Positions 25,594-34,720 are shown, counted from the stretch's first letter. The stretch is 64,000 nt of DNA from an uncultured Psychrobacter sp. (GCF_947488565.1 NZ_CANKZC010000001.1:496001-560000), one strand, 5' to 3'. Numbers and translations are program-made. Notes: generated by a model not told the origin, from the letters alone.

Positions 25594-26676
25594 ATGGTCA
25601 AACTGATATTACTCGGCTTGTTGGCAGGGGCGCTGTTTAGCTCAACGTTTATTTTAAACGAGTTTATGAGCGATGCAGGCGGTCATTGGTTTTGGTCGGC
25701 GAGCCTGCGCTATATTTTTATGTGGCTGATCATCACCGCCCTTATCGTCTTTCAGCATGGCTTTGGACGTGTTAAGGCGCTTTTGGCGATTTTTATAGCG
25801 CACTGGCGCTTTTGGTGTGTGACAGGCGGCATCGGCTTTGGGGTCTTTTATACCGGCATTTGCTTTGCCGCTGACCATGTCGCAGGCTGGGTGGTGGCCG
25901 CGACCTTTATGTTTACGGTGGTGACCAGTCTTTTGGTGCTGCTCGCCTTTGGCCAGCGCTTTGACAAAAAATTCATCATCTACGCGCTGCTGGTGTTTTT
26001 GGGTGTGGTCTTGGTCAATGTCAGCGAAGGTCTGCGCGCATCAGAGGTACAGCTAGCGGCGGCCTCCATGACCGATATGCTGATATTTGGGGCTCTGCCT
26101 GCGCTCATCGCCGCCTTTAGTTATCCGATTGGCAATCAGCTGGTGTGGCAGGTGTCGTTTAATTCGCGCAAGCACACAGCCGAACTGCGCCGGATGCGCG
26201 ACCCAGCTGCCCATGATGATGTCGCTGAGCTGGAGACAACCGCAAAGCCTGCAGCACAGAGTAAAAAACCGCCGTCTCAATTAGCGCTGCTGATTGCCAA
26301 AATCCCAGCATTAGAGACCGACTTGTTGCAAGATGCGTTTAATAAAGTGTGGCTGATGACCCTTGGCAGCATTCCGTATTGGCTGGTGCTGGGCCTCATC
26401 ATCCGCCCAGACATGCCCAGTACCTCGCAGGTCTTTAATACCTTATTGGTGGCCATACTGGCAGGGGTTGGGGCCACCAGTATTTTCTTGTTTGCACGCG
26501 AGCAGGCGCAGACCTCAAGCGAGGTGGCGGGTGTGGACTCAACGCAAGCGAGTGAGGTGATATTTGCGCTCATCGGTGGTATCTTGTTGCTTGGCAACAC
26601 CGTGCCCTCACTGATGGGGCTGATCGGCATTGGGCTTATTATGCTTGGGCTGGTATTATTTGCCAAAGATGGCTAA
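25594..26676 (+). CDS. EmrE-like multidrug resistance efflux transporter family protein
   Basis: A 360-residue DMT-superfamily protein resembling the PF13536 putative efflux family, with about ten helices starting LILLGLLAGALFSSTFILNE. A hydrophilic segment at about residues 188-230, rich in Ala, Lys and Glu, interrupts the two halves and is probably a cytoplasmic loop. C-terminal helices include SEVIFALIGGILLLGN. The gene is visibly more GC-rich than its neighbours, with runs of G/C-ending codons, hinting at a different origin. It is placed tightly between queE and a TRIC gene and may be co-transcribed with both. Confidence 0.82.
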   Translation: MVKLILLGLLAGALFSSTFILNEFMSDAGGHWFWSASLRYIFMWLIITALIVFQHGFGRVKALLAIFIAHWRFWCVTGGIGFGVFYTGICFAADHVAGWVVAATFMFTVVTSLLVLLAFGQRFDKKFIIYALLVFLGVVLVNVSEGLRASEVQLAAASMTDMLIFGALPALIAAFSYPIGNQLVWQVSFNSRKHTAELRRMRDPAAHDDVAELETTAKPAAQSKKPPSQLALLIAKIPALETDLLQDAFNKVWLMTLGSIPYWLVLGLIIRPDMPSTSQVFNTLLVAILAGVGATSIFLFAREQAQTSSEVAGVDSTQASEVIFALIGGILLLGNTVPSLMGLIGIGLIMLGLVLFAKDG

Positions 26677-26686
26677 GGGGCTGTAA

Positions 26687-27322
26687 ATGCTGGGTGCGTT
26701 TTTGTTTCCCGATATTTTGCTGTATGTTTTGGACATGATCGGCGTGGTCGCGTGCGCCATCGCTGGTACCTTACTGGCACAGCATAAAGGCTTCGATATT
26801 GCTGGTTGTATCTTGGTATCGATGGTTAATGCGATTGGCGGCGGTACGATACGTGATATGGCATTAGATCGCCATCCTTTATTTTGGATGACCGACCTCA
26901 ATTATGTGATTGTCATTACCGTGACGTCCTTGATTCTACAAATCTTTTTTCATTTGTATCATAAGATCGATAACGCGCTCAAGCTTTTCGATGCCATTGG
27001 CTTAGCCGCCTTTAGCGTCATTGGTTTTAAAGTTGCATTACACCAAGATGTGTCTCCGATCGTTGCCATTATGATGGGAGTTTGGACCGCAATCATCGGT
27101 GGTATGCTACGTGACATTATTTGTAATGAGATACCACTGGTACTACAGCGTGAAATCTATATCTCTGCCAGTATCGCCGGATCAGTCGTTTATTTACTAC
27201 TTGAGCGTTTGGGCGTAAATGCAGGACTTAACGAATTTATCATGCTTGGTGTGATCTTTGCAGTACGAATGCTAGCATTGCGCTTTGATTGGCATCTGCC
27301 TTCTATTCGTTTGGTTGATTAA
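26687..27322 (+). CDS. trimeric intracellular cation channel (TRIC) family protein, copy 1
   Basis: A 211-residue membrane protein of the former UPF0126/YicG family. It has two tandem three-helix repeats plus a last helix; each repeat carries the glycine-rich kink: IGGGTIRDMALDRHPLFWM in the first and IGGMLRDIICNEIPLVLQ in the second. Prokaryotic TRICs form homotrimeric monovalent cation channels, with each subunit making its own pore; physiological role in bacteria is unclear. The ATG follows an AAGGGG ribosome site at 10 bases after the EmrE-like stop, suggesting an operon. Confidence 0.9.
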   Translation: MLGAFLFPDILLYVLDMIGVVACAIAGTLLAQHKGFDIAGCILVSMVNAIGGGTIRDMALDRHPLFWMTDLNYVIVITVTSLILQIFFHLYHKIDNALKLFDAIGLAAFSVIGFKVALHQDVSPIVAIMMGVWTAIIGGMLRDIICNEIPLVLQREIYISASIAGSVVYLLLERLGVNAGLNEFIMLGVIFAVRMLALRFDWHLPSIRLVD

Positions 27323-27346
27323 AATGAGTTTTAGTGAGATTTTCTC

Positions 27347-28009
27347 ATGTTAACGATAGCATTGGACCCTACGCTCATCACCACTTTTGACCCGCGCTCT
27401 TTGATATATCTGTTTGATATGATTGGCATTATTGCTTGTAGTGTTTCAGGCACAATACTGGCCAAGCATAAAAACTTCGATGTCTTTGGCTGTTTACTGG
27501 TATCGATAGTGACGGCCATTGGTGGCGGTACGGTACGTGATGTGATTTTGGATCGTCATCCGTTATTTTGGATGGTGGACATGAGTTACCTTACGGTTAT
27601 CACTATCTCTTCATTAGCGATGCAGATATTTTTTCATCCTAATTCAAAACGGGTCGATAAGTTTTTAAAACTCTCTGATACGATTGGTTTATCAGCGTTT
27701 ACTTTAATCGGTATCAAGGTTGCCGATAGTATGGGAACCAATGTTCCCGTGGCGTTATTACTGGGCGTCATTACAATCATTGTCGGCGGTATCATTCGCG
27801 ATATGATTTGCAACGAAATTCCGTTGGTGCTTCAGCAAGAGATTTATATTACTGCTGCATTGACGGGCGGTATTCTCTACTTTGCGTTGCAGAATCTAGG
27901 CGTAGCTGACTGGGTTGCTGATATCTCTGCTATGACAACTATCTTTACCTTGAGGATGCTTGCCATTCGCTATGACTGGCAGTTCCCAACTCTCGAATGG
28001 AAGTATTAA
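27347..28009 (+). CDS. trimeric intracellular cation channel (TRIC) family protein, copy 2
   Basis: A paralogue of the preceding gene, separated by 24 bases. It aligns along its full length: VTAIGGGTVRDVILDRHPLF in repeat one and VGGIIRDMICNEIPLVLQ in repeat two. It has about 220 residues with a slightly longer N-terminus. The two copies are well diverged, so the duplication is old or they were acquired separately. Both pore glycines are kept, so both copies look functional. Confidence 0.9.
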   Translation: MLTIALDPTLITTFDPRSLIYLFDMIGIIACSVSGTILAKHKNFDVFGCLLVSIVTAIGGGTVRDVILDRHPLFWMVDMSYLTVITISSLAMQIFFHPNSKRVDKFLKLSDTIGLSAFTLIGIKVADSMGTNVPVALLLGVITIIVGGIIRDMICNEIPLVLQQEIYITAALTGGILYFALQNLGVADWVADISAMTTIFTLRMLAIRYDWQFPTLEWKY

Positions 28010-28039
28010 AGATAGGCAATAACAATCCTATTTAATCCT

Positions 28040-29863
28040 TTAGCCTGCTGCTACCGTCTCTTTTACAAGTGCCAAATCTCTCACCATAAGCTGCAAGCTT
28101 TGTTTGCCATTCCATTCATTAATATCTAGCTGAAATAACAAATGCACTTTTTCAGCACGATAATCCCAAGCACTGCTATCAAAATTAAAATAAATCGCCT
28201 CAATTGGGTATTGCACATCAGGATAGCGCAACGACAATTTAAGATGCTTGTCTTTTAATATTTTAAAGCTTAACACTTCAAATACACCATCAAATATCGG
28301 TGGTACAAACCCGTGACCCCAAATACTGGCATGGGCTAAATGCTCTGCGAACCATAAACTAAAATCGCCTGCCTGTAGTGGTCCGTCGGTGAATTTTTGC
28401 TCGGCGAATACTGCATCGTCCACCTCTGCCATGACTTCATTGAACGCCGTCACAAAACCATCAAAGTTGCTACGCTTGATAGTCAAACCTGCCGCCATCG
28501 CATGACCACCAAAATGACTGATCAAATCAGGATAGCGCTCCGCTACTTGCTCAATGGCATCACGAATATGTACGCCAGCAATTGAACGCGCTGAGCCTTT
28601 GATCGCATCATCATCTCCAGTACGCTCTATATCCGCTGGTGCGAAAACGATACTGGGCAAATAATGACTTTCTTTTAAACGTCCAGCAACGATACCGATG
28701 ACGCCTTGATGCCAATCGTCTTGATATAAAATAATACTACGCTTGCTAGAGCAGCTAGATTTGTTGTTAATAGGGCTACCAGAGTGAATAATTTGTTCGT
28801 TATCTTTATCGTTGTCTGTATCAGCCGTCAATGCCTGAACAATGCCATCAGCTTGCGCGCGCATCTCGCCTTCTACCTGACGGCGCGTACGATTTAGCTG
28901 TTCAAGCTCTTGCGCTAGGCGCTGGGCAGTGCCCCAATCCTCAGTCAATAAACATTCAATACCGATACGCATATTGTCCATACGCCCAGCGGCATTGATA
29001 CGCGGACCCAAAACAAAACCGAAGTCTTGTGCATGTAATTGTTTAGGGTTACGACCCGCTTGCTCAAGCAGGGCTAAGATACCCATACAGCAGCGCCCTT
29101 GACGAATGGCATTTAGCCCATGATGTACCAAGATACGGTTATTCTTATCAAGCACGCCAACATCGGCGATCGTACCAAGTGCCACTAAATCTAAATATTG
29201 ACTGACTTGGACAGTAGATTTGCCAGCTTCGCGGCGTAGTTTTGCCAAACGTCCAAGTACATAAAACGCCACGCCGACCCCTACCAATGCTTTGCTGCTA
29301 AAATCACAATCGAGTTGATTAGGATTCACTACGGCTTCAGCAGGCGGTGTCTCTTTGGTCGTAAGATGATGGTCGGTAATAATGACGATAATGCCCTCAG
29401 CCTGCGCACGGGCAACCCCTTCATGACTTGAGATACCATTGTCAACAGTAACTATCATATCGGGCTTATAAGTCTCAATACCCAGCTCGACAATCTCAGG
29501 TGTCAGACCATAACCATATTTAAAGCGATCTGGTACCAAGAAATCAACGACCGCGCCCATCTTGGTGAGCGCACGCATCATCAGTGCAGTACTGGTCGCG
29601 CCATCACAATCAAAGTCGCCAACGATAAGAATACGCTGACCTTCATCAATGGCGATATCTAATAAACGCACCGCTTCGGTAACGCCGCGCAGCCTCTCAG
29701 CTGGCAGGAGTCCAGACAAACCCGTTTCAAGCTCATCAAGCGCAGTAATACCGCGCCCTGCATACAAACGTGCAAGCGTAAGTGATTGAGTAGCAAGGGG
29801 TTGCAAGGCAGAGGGCAGCTCGTCGATGCGAGTGCTGGTATAACGAGGAGTCAAATTTAGCAT
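28040..29863 (-). CDS. recJ: single-stranded-DNA-specific exonuclease RecJ
   Basis: RecJ degrades ssDNA 5' to 3' in recombination and mismatch repair. The DHH phosphoesterase motifs are VGDFDCDGATST (about residues 81-92), TVDNGISSH and ITDHHLT (about 163-168); the DHHA1 part includes SHFGGHAMAAGLT. It has 607 residues. A Ser/Asn/Asp-rich segment at about 341-374 is an insertion relative to the compact family and is probably a flexible loop before ILYQDDWHQGVIGIVAGRL. Single gene, converging with TRIC copy 2 with only 30 bases between stops. Confidence 0.95.
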   Translation of the reverse strand: MLNLTPRYTSTRIDELPSALQPLATQSLTLARLYAGRGITALDELETGLSGLLPAERLRGVTEAVRLLDIAIDEGQRILIVGDFDCDGATSTALMMRALTKMGAVVDFLVPDRFKYGYGLTPEIVELGIETYKPDMIVTVDNGISSHEGVARAQAEGIIVIITDHHLTTKETPPAEAVVNPNQLDCDFSSKALVGVGVAFYVLGRLAKLRREAGKSTVQVSQYLDLVALGTIADVGVLDKNNRILVHHGLNAIRQGRCCMGILALLEQAGRNPKQLHAQDFGFVLGPRINAAGRMDNMRIGIECLLTEDWGTAQRLAQELEQLNRTRRQVEGEMRAQADGIVQALTADTDNDKDNEQIIHSGSPINNKSSCSSKRSIILYQDDWHQGVIGIVAGRLKESHYLPSIVFAPADIERTGDDDAIKGSARSIAGVHIRDAIEQVAERYPDLISHFGGHAMAAGLTIKRSNFDGFVTAFNEVMAEVDDAVFAEQKFTDGPLQAGDFSLWFAEHLAHASIWGHGFVPPIFDGVFEVLSFKILKDKHLKLSLRYPDVQYPIEAIYFNFDSSAWDYRAEKVHLLFQLDINEWNGKQSLQLMVRDLALVKETVAAG

Positions 29864-30155
29864 AGCCGTATTCTACTGGCTTTCACAAAGGGTCACAACG
29901 GGAATTTATAACGATTGAGTACATAATAAATAATTATAGCAATTTATACGCTTTAACTTGCCCATGCCCTTTAGTGATTCTAACCCAAATTTATATTTCA
30001 GAATTTACGTTTTTACAAAAACTGTGCATAGTAAGTGTGTTTTTCTGCATTTTGATACAAAGCAATGATTGTAAGCGGACTATAAATCCATAAAATGGTA
30101 ACCATCTGAGATATTTGTTATCTGTTAAACTTTTCATTTTTTATAAGGAAGCTTT

Positions 30156-30671
30156 ATGAAAACCACTCCAGCAGCTGAAAAACTACCAAATACCATCGAT
30201 CCAAACTTAGACTTAGAACAAGTCAAAAAAGAATGTAAAAAATTGGTCAAAAAGCGTGCCAAATACTCTGCTGGTGTCGCGGTCGTCCCTGTGCCATTTT
30301 TTGATGTTGCGGTTGATGCTGGTATGCTTACTCAGTTGTTACCTGAGATTAGCGAACGTTTTGGTCTGATTGAAGGACGTGAGTCAGCGGTAGATTTAGA
30401 TTCACGGGCAATCCATTGGAGCGCTTTAAAAGATCGTACTGTTGATTTTGCAGGACTTATGGCAACGCGCGGTATCGTCAAAAAGACCGTACAAGGCTTC
30501 GGTGGTCGTATTGCGGCGAAACAAGTCACTAAGTTCATTCCACTTGGCGGTCAGATGGTAGCAGCTACGATGGGCTACATGATTTTCAAAAAGATTGCGA
30601 CTGACCATATCAACGAATGCTACAAGCTGGCAAAAGATATTCAGAAAAAACAACACGGTAAAAATGTTTAA
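30156..30671 (+). CDS. hypothetical protein, DUF697-like hydrophobic C-terminal region
   Basis: A 171-residue protein with a charged N-terminus (KKECKKLVKKRAKYS) leading into a hydrophobic stretch AGVAVVPVPFFDVAVDAGML, then a middle region and a second apolar stretch FIPLGGQMVAATMGYMIF. The pattern VPVPFFDVAVDAGMLTQLLPEIS is like small DUF697/YcjF-type membrane-associated proteins found in Acinetobacter relatives. Function is unknown. AAGGAAGC precedes the ATG and a strong terminator follows, so it is a real monocistronic gene. Confidence 0.75.
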   Translation: MKTTPAAEKLPNTIDPNLDLEQVKKECKKLVKKRAKYSAGVAVVPVPFFDVAVDAGMLTQLLPEISERFGLIEGRESAVDLDSRAIHWSALKDRTVDFAGLMATRGIVKKTVQGFGGRIAAKQVTKFIPLGGQMVAATMGYMIFKKIATDHINECYKLAKDIQKKQHGKNV

Positions 30672-30717
30672 AACCATTAGAGACTGTTGAATATTCAACT
30701 CACTGTAATGATGAAAT

Positions 30718-30754
30718 AAAACCAGTTAAGATACTTTATCTTAGCTGGTTTTTT
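30718..30754 (+). terminator. terminator after DUF697-like gene
   Basis: AAAACCAGTTAAGATA and TATCTTAGCTGGTTTTTT form a 16-bp stem with one mismatch and a T-tract. Confidence 0.9.
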
Positions 30755-30857
30755 AGGTTTTAATCCGCCAAAATATATAATTAGGCAGTATCAAGTATTT
30801 ATAGCTGTCGTTTAATATGTCTTATTTACCCTCTCCTAAAACCTTGAAGGAAAAATC

Positions 30858-31244
30858 ATGAAAAAAACCCTAGCCTCAACTGCACTTCTTGCCTCACTGA
30901 TATTGGCTGGATGTACAACAACAGGGACCAATACCAATGCAAACACGGCAATAGGTACCGCCAATGAAATCGGTATGAACGTGTTTAAAGCCGCTATTGA
31001 TAACCAATGCCGTATTCAAATTGAAAAACAAAATGCCTGGCGTATTGCGAGCGTAGCTATGACTGAGACTCAAGAAGAAGCGGTGAAAAGCAAGGTCTGC
31101 GGCTGCGTCAGTGAGCAAGCTCCCCAGCATGTGACAGTGGTTGAGCTGGGCAATGCGGCAATTGACCCAGCCTACCGCACTCAACTGGTCACGCGTGTGG
31201 TTGCCAAATCATTGCAGTCTTGCTACGCAAGCTTCACTCAATAA
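30858..31244 (+). CDS. hypothetical cysteine-containing lipoprotein
   Basis: A 128-residue lipoprotein: signal peptide with lipobox LAGC (C19), a Thr/Asn-rich linker (about residues 20-34), then a compact domain with cysteines C51, C81, C83 (KVCGC) and C122, which could form two disulfides in the periplasm. I do not recognise a family. AAGGAAAAATC before the ATG supports the start. It lies between two unrelated genes and is probably expressed alone. Confidence 0.75.
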   Translation: MKKTLASTALLASLILAGCTTTGTNTNANTAIGTANEIGMNVFKAAIDNQCRIQIEKQNAWRIASVAMTETQEEAVKSKVCGCVSEQAPQHVTVVELGNAAIDPAYRTQLVTRVVAKSLQSCYASFTQ

Positions 31245-31268
31245 GTGATCCATTCATTTAAGCAAAAA

Positions 31269-31301
31269 ACCCAATGTGCTCTGTAAATAAGCATATTGGG
31301 T
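31269..31301 (-). terminator. terminator of the minus-strand hypothetical gene
   Basis: On the minus strand, ACCCAATATGCT, a 9-base loop and AGCACATTGGGT (one mismatch) run into TTTTTT. The plus strand lacks a T-tract, so it serves the gene ending at 31375. Confidence 0.7.
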
Positions 31302-31374
31302 GTGGGCAATTAATAGCGTTTAACCTCTCTGGCATCTGATACTTCTAACGTCAATTCTGTTTAGCTTTTATTGT

Positions 31375-31755
31375 CTAGTACTTATCAGCATCTGTAATTA
31401 CCCCATCATTACCTAAAGAAGCACCCATAGGCAAGACCCTAGACGGACGGAAATATTTAGAATGGCTGCTGATAATGTCGTTTACACCATCGACTAAATC
31501 TTCAATCACATCATCATAAATACCATGTTGCAGCTCAGTTTCAAACGCAGTAAAGGGATGCTTTCGCGCTGCAGCCCGCACATCTGTAATGCCTTCTTTG
31601 GTATAAAACATATTTACAGAGCCGTCACTGTTCAACACGCAATTGAGCTCACCATTATCAATAGCCATGTCAATACGTTCAGGCGTAAAAATGTAATCTT
31701 CCACATCGAGCAGCTGTTTTTCTACTTCTTTTTTGAAGATGTCTTTAATATCCAT
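31375..31755 (-). CDS. hypothetical acidic protein
   Basis: A 126-residue soluble, acidic protein starting MDIKDIFKKEVEKQLLDVED with a likely amphipathic first helix, then mixed alpha/beta sequence with VNMFYTKEGITDVRAAARKH in the middle. No signal peptide, no membrane segment and no recognisable motif. AGGAG lies upstream of the ATG on the minus strand, and a minus-strand terminator follows, so it is very probably a real gene. Function unknown. Confidence 0.65.
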   Translation of the reverse strand: MDIKDIFKKEVEKQLLDVEDYIFTPERIDMAIDNGELNCVLNSDGSVNMFYTKEGITDVRAAARKHPFTAFETELQHGIYDDVIEDLVDGVNDIISSHSKYFRPSRVLPMGASLGNDGVITDADKY

Positions 31756-32090
31756 CTGTCAAATACTCCTTTGTGTCTATTGTCAATAAATTGATTATAA
31801 TCATACATATAGTTATGATCTAAACCCTGTCTTATCTTTCATATTATAAGATGTCCACTTTGTTTTTAAGACAAAAAATGTAATTGTGCGTTTGCAGTTA
31901 GTAATAGTGAAAGGCAGTCGTTAGCCTTGATATTAAAGTAGGTTCACAAATGTCAGCTTATAAAAGTCAGATGAGTTTAGACAATATAATTATCAAATAA
32001 AAATCATATAAAAAAGGCGAGCTGCAAACCATGCAACTCACCTTTTTACGTATTGATTCTAGTGCTAATGAATCTCTTTTACATCGTCAA
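31756..32090. other. intergenic region with hisC-like terminator
   Basis: About 335 AT-rich bases upstream of the acidic hypothetical gene; the right end holds the terminator of the HisC-like gene. No other gene is supported. Confidence 0.4.
32010..32046 (-). terminator. terminator of HisC-like copy 1
   Basis: On the minus strand: GGTGAGTTGCA, short loop, TGCAGCTCGCC and TTTTTT. It aligns base for base with the terminator of copy 2 (33340-33372), so it was part of the duplicated unit. Confidence 0.8.
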
Positions 32091-33143
32091 CTAAATCCAA
32101 CCTTTCTCACGAAATGACTTTAATACCTTAATGAACACCGCCATCTCATCAGGTGTGCCAAGTGTTAGGCGGCTAAAACCTTCAATTGGTGGAAACTCGC
32201 GTCCGACCACAATGCCATGCTCTCGCATTCTGTCCATGTAGACTTTTACATCGCCTTTAACTTCATGAAAAATAAAGTTGGCTTGTGAAGGCAAATGACG
32301 CAGACCCAATTCGTCTAGTGTCGTCTCAACCATTTCACGTGATTGATTAGTAATGCGTAAGCTGCGCGCCAAAAACTCTTCGTCGTCTAGGGTCGCAAGG
32401 ACTGCCACTGCACCTGATAAATTGGTGTTATCTATGGACATAAAAGCTTCGATAGCAGCGGTCGTTTGCGGATTGGCAATGGCATAGCCCATGCGCATAC
32501 CTGCCAGCGCACATAGTTTTGAGAAAGTACGAACGACGATCAGATTAGCTGATAGCTCTTGCTTTACCCACTCAACCCCACTCTCAAAACTTGGGTCAGT
32601 AATGTACTCTGAATAAGCTTGATCTAGTAAAAAATAGTGATTCGCTGGGGCATCTTTTATCCAGGCTTTTAGCTTGTCCGTTACGGTGATGGTTGCCGTT
32701 GGATTATTAGGATTGCAAAGATAAAACAAGCTGATGCCATCGAATTCATTGGCTGCTTTTTGCAGGTTGTCAAAATCTAAATCGTAATTGTTAGGCGTGA
32801 GTGGTACTTTTACGACAGACTCACCGATAGAGAGTGCATACAATTCTGCATAAGCAAAAGTAGGGTCAGGCACGATGACTTGAAATCGCTTGCCTGCTTT
32901 TAAAGCTTTGGTTTGTAGCATTTGCACGACGGCTCGGATATTTTCGCTAGAGCCGTTGCCTAGTGAAACGTGGCTTTCTGTCACGCCGTTGACCTCAGCA
33001 ATTTTATTAATAAGAGCTGCGCGCTGATCGTCTGGATAACGAAACCCGATATCAAAAGATTCTAAGATAGCTTGTTTGGCAGAATCTGCCATACCAAGTG
33101 AGTTTTCGTTAGAGTTTAACTCTAGTAAGCTATAAGTATGCAC
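32091..33143 (-). CDS. HisC-like pyridoxal-phosphate aminotransferase, copy 1
   Basis: A 350-residue class I/II aminotransferase close to histidinol-phosphate aminotransferase. It has the N-terminal LNSNENSLG signature, SLGNGSSENIRA for the cofactor phosphate, LCNPNNPTAT, DQAYSEYI and the Schiff-base lysine in TFSKLCALAGMRMGY (about residue 209). It is not in a his operon, so it may act on histidinol phosphate, aromatic amino acids or another substrate. The start is a GTG (33143) aligned with the ATG of copy 2. It has its own promoter and terminator. Confidence 0.88.
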   Translation of the reverse strand: MHTYSLLELNSNENSLGMADSAKQAILESFDIGFRYPDDQRAALINKIAEVNGVTESHVSLGNGSSENIRAVVQMLQTKALKAGKRFQVIVPDPTFAYAELYALSIGESVVKVPLTPNNYDLDFDNLQKAANEFDGISLFYLCNPNNPTATITVTDKLKAWIKDAPANHYFLLDQAYSEYITDPSFESGVEWVKQELSANLIVVRTFSKLCALAGMRMGYAIANPQTTAAIEAFMSIDNTNLSGAVAVLATLDDEEFLARSLRITNQSREMVETTLDELGLRHLPSQANFIFHEVKGDVKVYMDRMREHGIVVGREFPPIEGFSRLTLGTPDEMAVFIKVLKSFREKGWI

Positions 33144-33193
33144 AATGGATAATAGACCTGATTTGGAAGTAAATGATGGGGTGAATGGGTGTC

Positions 33194-33222
33194 ATATTAA
33201 GTGGCATTGCCTCTGATTACAA
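33194..33222 (-). promoter_or_regulatory. sigma70-type promoter of HisC-like copy 1
   Basis: On the minus strand TTGTAA and TAATAT with 17 bp between. The boxes and half of the spacer are identical to those of copy 2 (34534-34562). Confidence 0.65.
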
Positions 33223-33339
33223 GGTTTCTTCCTATTGATTTATTTTAAAAAAATTAAGTGCTACTGGAAGCAATTTTACCTAGCTTCTAGAGTAACTAAC
33301 ATGGTCAAAAGAGCATTTTTTGGTTTTGAAAACGCCATA

Positions 33340-33372
33340 AAAAAGGTGAGACGCAACTTATGTAACTCACCG
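33340..33372 (-). terminator. terminator of HisC-like copy 2
   Basis: On the minus strand GGTGAG..CTCACC with TTTTTT; same 27-base layout as the terminator of copy 1. Confidence 0.75.
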
Positions 33373-33423
33373 TTTTCAATATTGATTGGTCCTGTTAAAC
33401 GCACTAATCTTTTAAACCATTAA

Positions 33424-34476
33424 TCACACCCAGCCCTTTTCACGAAATGACTTTAGTACTTTAATAAATACTGTCATCTCATCAGGTGTGCCAAGTGTTA
33501 AGCGGTTGAACCCTGTCACAGGAGGAAACTCGCGACCAACTTTGATGCCACTATCGCGCATCCTATTGATATATGTGCGCAAATCTCCTTTGATTTCATG
33601 AAAAATAAAGTTGGTCTGTGAAGGTAAATAGCAAAGTCCAAGCTCGTCTAATGCTGCTTCAACCATTTGACGGGATTGTTTGGTTGTGCGTGAACTTAGC
33701 TTCAAAAAATCTATATCATCTAAGGTCGTAAGAGCAGCGACCGCACCTGACAAGTTGGTGTTATCCATAGACATAAACGCTTCAACAGCAGCGATAGCCT
33801 GCGGGTTAGAAATCGCGTAGCCCACTCGCATACCAGCTAAAGCATATAACTTTGAAAAAGTATGAATGACAATAAGGTTATCTGACAATCCTTGTTTTAC
33901 CCACTCAAACCCACTTTCAAAGGTTGGGTCTGTCACGTATTCTAAGTACGCTTGATCCAATAAAAAGTAATGGTTGTCTGGTGCGTTACTTATCCAAGTT
34001 TTAAGCTTGGCCGTTGAGGTAATAGTCCCTGTCGGATTATTAGGATTACAAAGATAAAGCAAACTAATTCCGTCAAACTCATCAGCAGCTTTTTGCAGAT
34101 TCTGTAAGTCTAAATCATAATTTTCGGCCGTTAAAGGTATTTTGACTACCAAGGCGCCAATAGAGTCTGCGTACATCTCAGCACAATCAAACGTTGGCAC
34201 AGGAATTACCATTTGGAACTCTTTGCCCTCTTTAAATGCCTTGTGTTGCAGCATTTGAATGGTAGCTCGCATATTTTCAGTCGAGCCATTACCTAATGAG
34301 ACTTGGTTTTCTGCCACATTATGCATAGTGGCAATTTTGCTAATGAGTGCATTACGTGGATTGTCTGGATAACGAAAACCTGCACTTAAAGACTCTATAA
34401 CGGCCTGTTTGGCAGAATCTGACATGCCGAGCGAATTTTCGTTCGCGTTTAACTCCAAAAATTTATTATTATGCAT
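33424..34476 (-). CDS. HisC-like pyridoxal-phosphate aminotransferase, copy 2
   Basis: A tandem paralogue of the next gene downstream, same length (350) and alignable throughout. Marks are LNANENSLG, SLGNGSTENMRA, LCNPNNPTGT, DQAYLEYV and the lysine in TFSKLYALAGMRVGY (K209). The C-terminus FIKVLKSFREKGW is shared. Copy 2 keeps the standard Gly after PNNPT where copy 1 has Ala, and Tyr where copy 1 has Cys after SKL, so copy 1 is the more divergent. Substrate is inferred only as for copy 1. Own promoter and terminator. Confidence 0.88.
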   Translation of the reverse strand: MHNNKFLELNANENSLGMSDSAKQAVIESLSAGFRYPDNPRNALISKIATMHNVAENQVSLGNGSTENMRATIQMLQHKAFKEGKEFQMVIPVPTFDCAEMYADSIGALVVKIPLTAENYDLDLQNLQKAADEFDGISLLYLCNPNNPTGTITSTAKLKTWISNAPDNHYFLLDQAYLEYVTDPTFESGFEWVKQGLSDNLIVIHTFSKLYALAGMRVGYAISNPQAIAAVEAFMSMDNTNLSGAVAALTTLDDIDFLKLSSRTTKQSRQMVEAALDELGLCYLPSQTNFIFHEIKGDLRTYINRMRDSGIKVGREFPPVTGFNRLTLGTPDEMTVFIKVLKSFREKGWV

Positions 34477-34533
34477 AGGAACGATACGCCTAAATATCAG
34501 TGGAAGATAAAATCAAATTTGGTGATTGATATC

Positions 34534-34562
34534 ATATTAAGTGGCATTTGGTATGATTACAA
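34534..34562 (-). promoter_or_regulatory. sigma70-type promoter of HisC-like copy 2
   Basis: On the minus strand TTGTAA (34557-34562) and TAATAT (34534-34539) with 17 bp between, about 58 bases before the ATG. Confidence 0.65.
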
Positions 34563-34638
34563 GTTTTCTAGACCCCAAACATTAGTTATTAGTTATGTTT
34601 CACAAAAACCTTTCTACTTTCAAGCATTTAACAGCCAA

Positions 34639-34674
34639 TAAAAAAGGATAAATTGCAAAGATGCAATTTATCCT
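34639..34674 (-). terminator. uvrB terminator
   Basis: On the minus strand AAAGGATAAATTGCA, short loop, TGCAATTTATCCTTTTTT: 15-bp perfect stem with T-tract. Confidence 0.9.
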
Positions 34675-34720
34675 TTAACCGCTAAGTAAGACAGATACTC
34701 ACTACGGTTTAAATAACCGA

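Noticed and set aside
32091..34476. Single aminotransferase gene split by a frameshift
   Set aside because: Both genes are full length, each with its own N-terminal signature, lysine site, promoter and terminator.
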